A stretch of DNA of 10,782 nt, taken from assembly GCA_947258735.1 (NCBI GenBank), contig CAMYJJ010000082.1:1-10782 (forward strand), in the 5' to 3' direction. Positions 6,916 through 10,782 of the stretch are shown here, one piece after another (positions within the stretch are counted from its first letter, which is position 1; each line of letters opens with the position of its first letter). The position numbers were made by a program, and so were the translations under genes. The notes under the pieces were generated by a model that worked only from the letters and a program-made list of their open reading frames with translations, was not told the origin of the DNA and did not search any database. The DNA comes from Thermodesulfovibrionia bacterium. Lineage in GTDB: Bacteria > Nitrospirota > Thermodesulfovibrionia > UBA6902.

Positions 6916-8154
6916 ATGAAAACAATCATTTTTACAGTAGCCGGCTATAATCTTGCTGAAACCGGCAGACATATTGAGATTGCGAGAGCATGCAAAGATG
7001 ATTTTAATATTGTGTTCCTGAGTTATGGAGGAAGTTACGAGAGGTTGATTGAAGATGAAGGCTTTACGCTGAAGAAAATGGAACCCCGATTATCAGATAA
7101 GCAGCTTCGTCATGTCAGAAAGGCGCTCAGCGGAGAGACCTTAAATACCGTGGGCTACTTTACCGCCGGTGAAATGCAGCCAAGGGTAGAAAATGAAATA
7201 AAGCTTTTTCAGGAGATGAAGCCTGCCTGTGTGCTTACGGGATGGTGTCAGAGTGTTCTGGTGTCATCAAGAGCAGCAGGCGTTCCCTTGATCAATGTCC
7301 TGCACTCTACAACTATTACGGAATATTATCAGGCCGGCCTTCAGACTGTGCCGGACAGAAGAGATTATCGTTTTATCAGGTGGTTCTTTTCTGAAGAGCA
7401 GCTGAACAGATGGATAAGCAATCTTGTTCTTAAGCTGAAATTGCCTGCAAAACCGTTCAACAGACTGGCCAGGAAATACGGATTAAAGGAATTTAATAAT
7501 TTCATAGAAGTATTGGAAGGTGACCATACTCTTTTAGCAGATATACCTGAATGGGTTGGATTACCCGAAATTCGTCCGAATCTTCACTATATCGGCCCTC
7601 TCCCGTTCAGATTAAATAAAGAGATTCCCGGAGAAATAATAGAGATGCCGAAAGACAAACCAATTGTTTATTTTGCGATGGGAAGCTCCGGGAAGCCGGG
7701 ACTTATTGCAGAAATTATAGAAGGATTTAAAGACAGGCCGTACCGCATAATTGCTCCGGTGAAAGCGCATATAAAAGATATGCATATAAACATACCTTCC
7801 AATCTGATCCTGACAGGTTTTCTGCCTGCACACAAGGTAAATCCAATGGCTGATATATCTGTGATACATGGCGGCCAGAATACTGTTATGAATGCCTGCC
7901 TCTCAGGAACCCCGATTGTGGGAGTAAGAATGCACCCTGAACAGCAGGCCAACCTAGATGCATGTGTAAGAAAAGGTTTTGCCATACGTTTAAGTAAAAG
8001 AAGAGTCACGGCATCTGCCGTACTTGATGCAATTGACCATATGCTCAGTGACAGTAAGGCAAAAGAAGAAGTAATAAAGTTTCAAAAGGAGCTTGTCAAA
8101 TGGGATGGTCCGGCTAATGCTGCAGCGTTCCTTAATGAAACTTATCGAAGTTGA
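6916..8154 (+). CDS. GT-B fold glycosyltransferase, UDP-glycosyltransferase (GT1/MGT-like)
   Basis: 412 residues from ATG 6916, or 416 from ATG 6904. The later start has the better ribosome site and gives the classic N-terminal strand MKTIIFTVAGYNLAETGRH, a Rossmann-type acceptor domain (1 to about 235). The C-terminal donor domain begins with IVYFAMGSSGKPG (250-262). It carries the nucleotide-sugar signature: GFLPAHKVNPMADISVIHGG (301-320), N322 and T323, SGTPIVGVRMHPEQQANLD (330-348). In this family the conserved His318 and the E342-Q343 pair contact the phosphates and sugar. There is no signal peptide or membrane segment, so it is probably cytoplasmic, acting at the inner face of the membrane or on a soluble acceptor. 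The sugar and acceptor cannot be read from sequence. The family includes macrolide, sterol and glycolipid transferases. The upstream four-helix protein suggests a membrane-associated acceptor. Confidence 0.88.
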   Translation: MKTIIFTVAGYNLAETGRHIEIARACKDDFNIVFLSYGGSYERLIEDEGFTLKKMEPRLSDKQLRHVRKALSGETLNTVGYFTAGEMQPRVENEIKLFQEMKPACVLTGWCQSVLVSSRAAGVPLINVLHSTTITEYYQAGLQTVPDRRDYRFIRWFFSEEQLNRWISNLVLKLKLPAKPFNRLARKYGLKEFNNFIEVLEGDHTLLADIPEWVGLPEIRPNLHYIGPLPFRLNKEIPGEIIEMPKDKPIVYFAMGSSGKPGLIAEIIEGFKDRPYRIIAPVKAHIKDMHINIPSNLILTGFLPAHKVNPMADISVIHGGQNTVMNACLSGTPIVGVRMHPEQQANLDACVRKGFAIRLSKRRVTASAVLDAIDHMLSDSKAKEEVIKFQKELVKWDGPANAAAFLNETYRS

Positions 8155-8195
8155 ACCTCGATAATTGACTGTAAGGACCTGATACACCAAACGAT

Positions 8196-8213
8196 GCTGA
8201 ATATATATTCGGC
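8196..8213. repeat. Short palindrome between convergent genes
   Basis: GCTGAATAT and ATATTCGGC form an 18-base near-palindrome (one G-U) 42 bases after the glycosyltransferase stop. It lies between two genes that converge. It could end transcripts, but there is no T-run on the plus strand. Confidence 0.3.
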
Positions 8214-8227
8214 GGGATTATGCCCCT

Positions 8228-8245
8228 GACAGGCTGTTGAAAAAG
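8228..8245. other. GACAGGCTGTTGAAAAAG, possible insertion-element end remnant
   Basis: The string CAGGCTGTTGAAAAA resembles sequences I associate with ends of insertion elements and dispersed repeats in environmental Gram-negative genomes. No transposase, second terminus or target duplication is visible here, so this is a weak call. It sits in the intergenic gap between the convergent glycosyltransferase and sulfur-carrier genes. Confidence 0.25.
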
Positions 8246-8298
8246 TGTGTTTCCAGAAACAAGAAGAGAGGAATTAAATGATAATTATAAAAGAAATG

Positions 8299-8541
8299 TT
8301 ACTTGCTTACCAAATAATAGAGTAATCCGTTTTCTTCCCTGACTGCAATAAGTTCATAACCTTCCTTGGCACAAAGTGACGGGATGGATTCTTTGGTGGT
8401 ATTATCATTGGTTATAACCTGAAGGGTCATGCCTTTTTTCATATCTCTCAGGGTATTGCCGGTCATAACAGTAGGTGTGGGACAGGGAAGACCCTGCACA
8501 TCAAGAATTTTATCAATCTGTTTTTTTCTCATGGACTTCAC
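8299..8541 (-). CDS. TusA-like sulfur-carrier protein (CPxP family)
   Basis: 80 residues from a GTG start at 8541, or 77 from the ATG at 8532; neither has a clear ribosome site, so the start is uncertain. LDVQGLPCPTPTVM carries the family's CPxP signature with the key Cys20 (80-residue numbering), and the rest fits the two-layer alpha/beta TusA fold (about 80 residues, full length). A second cysteine is at 57 (PSLCAKEGY). TusA proteins carry persulfide sulfur for tRNA thiolation or for sulfur oxidation and reduction, while relatives with unknown roles also exist. No dsr, tus or rhodanese gene is adjacent to decide between them. The gene is alone on the minus strand and converges on the glycosyltransferase. 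Its upstream region has a perfect palindrome over a consensus -10 box, suggesting regulation by a DNA-binding protein. Confidence 0.85.
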   Translation of the reverse strand: MKSMRKKQIDKILDVQGLPCPTPTVMTGNTLRDMKKGMTLQVITNDNTTKESIPSLCAKEGYELIAVREENGLLYYLVSK

Positions 8542-8571
8542 TGTTCAGTACAATCATTATTAAGTAATCAG

Positions 8572-8599
8572 TACTTGTATGGTTTTAATTATACAAGTA
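8572..8599. promoter_or_regulatory. 9-base perfect palindrome over the -10 box of the TusA-like gene
   Basis: TACTTGTAT (8572-8580) and ATACAAGTA (8591-8599) are exact inverted repeats with a 10-base spacer. On the minus strand bases 8593-8588 read TATAAT, a perfect -10 box overlapping the right arm. Transcription would start near 8581, about 40 bases before the gene. No good -35 is present, which fits activator-dependent or weak promoters. A repressor site is the simplest reading; an RNA hairpin is possible. Confidence 0.5.
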
Positions 8600-8701
8600 T
8601 CATGCCAGAAAAGACTATGAGAAAATTCATAAGCTTTCAATAATAATATCCGGAAAATTCATGATGAACGCTGTTCCAATGGTGTTAGTTATTCGTTAAT
8701 T

Positions 8702-8863
8702 GTTATACGTATCTCCTTACTTTTTTACCTGATAACGTATAACTTATCATATAAAATATTTAAACGGTTAGCTGGAATTTTATGGTCGATATTCCAAAAG
8801 AACTTAAATAACTTTTAATACCTTTGGAAATTATTAACATGAATAATATTGGATACGTATAAC
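8702..8863. repeat. Three copies of an ATACGTATAAC-type motif
   Basis: GTTATACGTAT (8702-8712) is the exact reverse complement of ATACGTATAAC (8853-8863). A third copy, TAACGTATAAC (8733-8743), matches the last at 9 of 11 bases, including all of CGTATAAC. The last copy overlaps the likely -10 box of the kinase. The arrangement suggests sites for one DNA-binding protein, possibly the regulator encoded at the window end. Confidence 0.5.
8834..8863 (+). promoter_or_regulatory. Possible promoter of the histidine kinase operon
   Basis: TTAACA (8834-8839, 5 of 6) and TATAAC (8858-8863, 5 of 6) are spaced by 18 bases. The -10 box lies inside the third ATACGTATAAC motif. Transcription would begin near 8870, leaving a leader of about 87 bases. 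Confidence 0.4.
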
Positions 8864-8956
8864 TATATTGTAACTTGCTAAAAATCATATCCCTTTAGTA
8901 CAGTTAACTATGCTGTTCGTGGTTTTTCAGTAGCCGAATGTATTGGCATACTAACT

Positions 8957-10609
8957 ATGGGATGGATGTATTATCACATAACCGAAGAAGCCCTGATTGC
9001 TGTCATTTGCGGAACAATAGCGTTCAGGGCATTTTCATCCTCAAAGTCAGAACATCTTTCAACAGAAATATCGGGCAGAATCATGCTCATCGGTTCAGGA
9101 TTCATTATACTGTGCATCAGCGGCACTACCCATGCATTTATTCACGCCTTCAAACTGAATTTAAATCTTCTTTACCAGACGCTACTTGGCTACTGTCTTG
9201 GACTGCTGACTTTGATCGTAGCCATTTCATCAGAAAAACCACGGGACAATAATTACTTTCCTTTTTTATTCATCCCCCTTTTAATACTCCTTCATCCCAC
9301 GGTATACTCCTTTTTCCCTATTTTTGGTGAGTTCCGTCCGCTTGTCTGGCTTGTTATATCATATCTCTCAGGAGTTCTTTTCATGCTCTACATCTCAGCC
9401 TATTATCGCACCAGCGCAAAACGATATTTATTTTCATCCCTGGGGCATGCCCTGATCTGTACCGGTGCTATTATGCTGTTTTTTCCTGCTCCGATCGGAT
9501 CAACCCCCTGGATATACGGACATCTGTTCAGGCCGGTCGGCTTTGTAACCTTATACTTCAGTATGCGAAGTGAGGACCTTACCAAACTCTCCGGAAGCAT
9601 GCTTTATAAGGCCCTTACGGCATTCAGTCTGCTTGCGGCAATCCCGCTTCTTGTGTTTGGAACGGTTATGTTTTATGAGAATGTGCATTCAATAGATTTT
9701 GTAGGAAGAAATTTAATGGTCTTTGTTCTTCTGCTTGTAACGCTTGCATCGGCGCTTGTTTTTGGACTGGGGCTGATAATAAGACTGATACGGCCTATTC
9801 TCCTCCTGACGGAGTCTGTCGGTGGTCTCGTTGAGAAAGGATTAAATGAAAAAATAGATGTTACAAGCAATGATGAGATTGGAGAGCTTTCAACGGCATA
9901 TAATGAAATGGTTGTAAAGTTACGCCATTCCATATCAGAGCAGGACCGGCTGAGCAGACTGGCAGCGACCGGTGAACTTTCTGCAACTCTTGCTCATGAA
10001 ATAAAAAATCCTTTGAATGCCATATCTGTAGCAGCAGCATATTTAAGAGATAATTACAGGGGAAAGCTAATTAATGAATTCATAAAAATAATACAGGATG
10101 AATCTACAAGAATAAATAAGTTAACGACAAACCTCTTAAACTTTGCCAAACCACAATCTCCGGAACCGGTAAAATCTGATATAAATGAGCTCGTAAATGA
10201 AACGGTAAATCTTTTACGTCCTGAAGCAGAGGAGCAAAATGTACACATAGCAATCATGACGGCCAATGATATCCCCATGTTTAATTTTGATTATAATCAG
10301 GTAAAACAAGTACTATTAAATCTCGTGATCAATGCATTTGATGCAGTTACCCCTGGAGGTAATATAAAAATAAGGACTTATGAATCGAATGAGTCCATAA
10401 TTCTTATGGTTGAGGATGATGGGAAGGGCATATCCAAAGAAGATGTGCAAAATATCTTCAACCCATTTTTCACTACCAAGACCCGCGGGACTGGCCTTGG
10501 TCTTGCGGTTTCAAAAAAAATAGCAAAAGAGCACGGTGGAGATCTGCAGATTAACAGCATTCCTTCAACAGGAAGCAGATTTACCCTTTCTTTGCCATTA
10601 CGGATATGA
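8957..10609 (+). CDS. Membrane sensor histidine kinase, NtrB-like, with polytopic N-terminal module
   Basis: 550 residues. The N-terminal 275 residues are mostly hydrophobic, with about eight or nine likely membrane segments (around 11-25, 41-64, 72-92, 101-120, 127-148, 156-176, 186-203, 218-240, 252-276). They form a sensor I do not recognise. A HAMP-like linker follows (about 275-325, RPILLLTESVGGLVEKG...DEIGELSTAYNEM). The dimerisation domain has the H-box LAHEIKNPL with phosphorylated His347. The ATPase domain shows the N-box (QVLLNLVINAFDAV, Asn455 and Asn459), G1 (EDDGKGI, 486-492), F-box (FNPFFTTK) and G2 (GTGLGL, 511-516). All key residues are intact, so it should autophosphorylate His347 and pass phosphate to the regulator that starts in its stop codon (ATGA). 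The start is uncertain: 8957 has no ribosome site, ATG 8966 is an alternative, and the frame is open back to 8882 without a usual start codon. Confidence 0.92.
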   Translation: MGWMYYHITEEALIAVICGTIAFRAFSSSKSEHLSTEISGRIMLIGSGFIILCISGTTHAFIHAFKLNLNLLYQTLLGYCLGLLTLIVAISSEKPRDNNYFPFLFIPLLILLHPTVYSFFPIFGEFRPLVWLVISYLSGVLFMLYISAYYRTSAKRYLFSSLGHALICTGAIMLFFPAPIGSTPWIYGHLFRPVGFVTLYFSMRSEDLTKLSGSMLYKALTAFSLLAAIPLLVFGTVMFYENVHSIDFVGRNLMVFVLLLVTLASALVFGLGLIIRLIRPILLLTESVGGLVEKGLNEKIDVTSNDEIGELSTAYNEMVVKLRHSISEQDRLSRLAATGELSATLAHEIKNPLNAISVAAAYLRDNYRGKLINEFIKIIQDESTRINKLTTNLLNFAKPQSPEPVKSDINELVNETVNLLRPEAEEQNVHIAIMTANDIPMFNFDYNQVKQVLLNLVINAFDAVTPGGNIKIRTYESNESIILMVEDDGKGISKEDVQNIFNPFFTTKTRGTGLGLAVSKKIAKEHGGDLQINSIPSTGSRFTLSLPLRI

Positions 10610-10782
10610 CATACAAAATATTACTTGTTGAAGATGAAGCAAATGTCATAAAAGTGCTTTCAACAGCGCTGAGAAAGGAAAAATTCGACGTCGAGTCTGC
10701 CATGACAGGTGAAGACGCACTGGCCGTGATGAAAAACAAAAAATTTGACCTTATTGTATCTGACTATAAACTTCCCGGCATG
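10606..10782 (+). CDS. Response regulator receiver domain (3' end outside window)
   Basis: The first 59 residues of a response regulator, cut by the window end. KILLVEDE gives the acidic pair Glu9 and Asp10 that binds magnesium. Asp53 in LIVSDYKLPGM is the phosphate acceptor. The ATG overlaps the kinase stop (ATGA), so the two are translationally coupled cognate partners. The NtrB-like kinase and the YKLPGM signature suggest an NtrC-type regulator with a sigma54-interaction domain, but the output domain lies outside and this remains an inference. Confidence 0.9.
   Translation, partial: MTYKILLVEDEANVIKVLSTALRKEKFDVESAMTGEDALAVMKNKKFDLIVSDYKLPGM

Larger units (their letters stand above)
8542..8956. 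other. Divergent regulatory spacer between the TusA-like gene and the kinase
   Basis: 415 AT-rich bases hold no credible gene. They contain the TusA-side palindrome (8572-8599), three ATACGTATAAC-type motifs, a small palindrome TGATAA/TTATCA (8730-8735 with 8744-8749) around the middle motif, and a possible kinase promoter at 8834-8863. The two flanking genes are transcribed away from each other. Confidence 0.6.

Noticed and set aside
8938..9252. Plus-strand frame of 104 codons overlapping the kinase start
   Set aside because: It overlaps the kinase in another frame and is His/Arg-rich without domain features, while the kinase frame encodes clear membrane helices.

Overview
The window looks like a chromosomal segment of a Gram-negative, free-living bacterium. 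A dnaE-accA neighbourhood, lipoprotein and secretion signals, a secreted propeller protein with a cysteine motif familiar from myxobacteria and relatives, and an NtrB-like kinase all fit the Nitrospirota or the former deltaproteobacteria. This placement is inferred from gene style and is not proven. No tRNA, rRNA, CRISPR array, intact transposase or phage gene is visible.

Layout. (1) 1-2331 is core metabolism: the 3' end of dnaE (DNA polymerase III alpha), a short hairpin-rich dispersed-type repeat, and a complete accA (carboxyltransferase alpha). (2) 2402-2791 is a small stand-alone NTF2-like protein of the SgcJ/EcaC or CaMKII-association-domain type. (3) 2792-5937 is an AT-rich spacer with a good sigma70-type promoter. 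It is followed by a translationally coupled pair: a 744-residue secreted protein (seven propeller-like repeats, a cysteine-rich middle and an unrecognised helical C-terminus) and a small lipoprotein. (4) 5938-6430 is a non-coding stretch with several inverted repeats, including a possible terminator. (5) 6431-8154 holds a four-helix membrane protein whose stop codon abuts a GT-B glycosyltransferase. (6) 8299-8541 is a TusA-like CPxP sulfur-carrier protein on the minus strand, with a 9-bp perfect palindrome overlapping its likely -10 box. (7) 8542-10782 is a regulatory spacer carrying three copies of an ATACGTATAAC-type motif, then a multi-pass membrane histidine kinase and the start of its response regulator (ATGA overlap).

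How the genes work together. dnaE and accA are housekeeping genes. The propeller protein and lipoprotein are probably co-translated and exported. They are the least understood part of the window, and both carry a C-x-P-G...G-x-C motif. The membrane protein and glycosyltransferase probably form one unit that modifies a lipid or small molecule. The kinase and regulator form a two-component system whose input domain is a polytopic membrane module. The best candidate for something undescribed is the propeller/Cys-rich/lipoprotein pair at 3191-5937.
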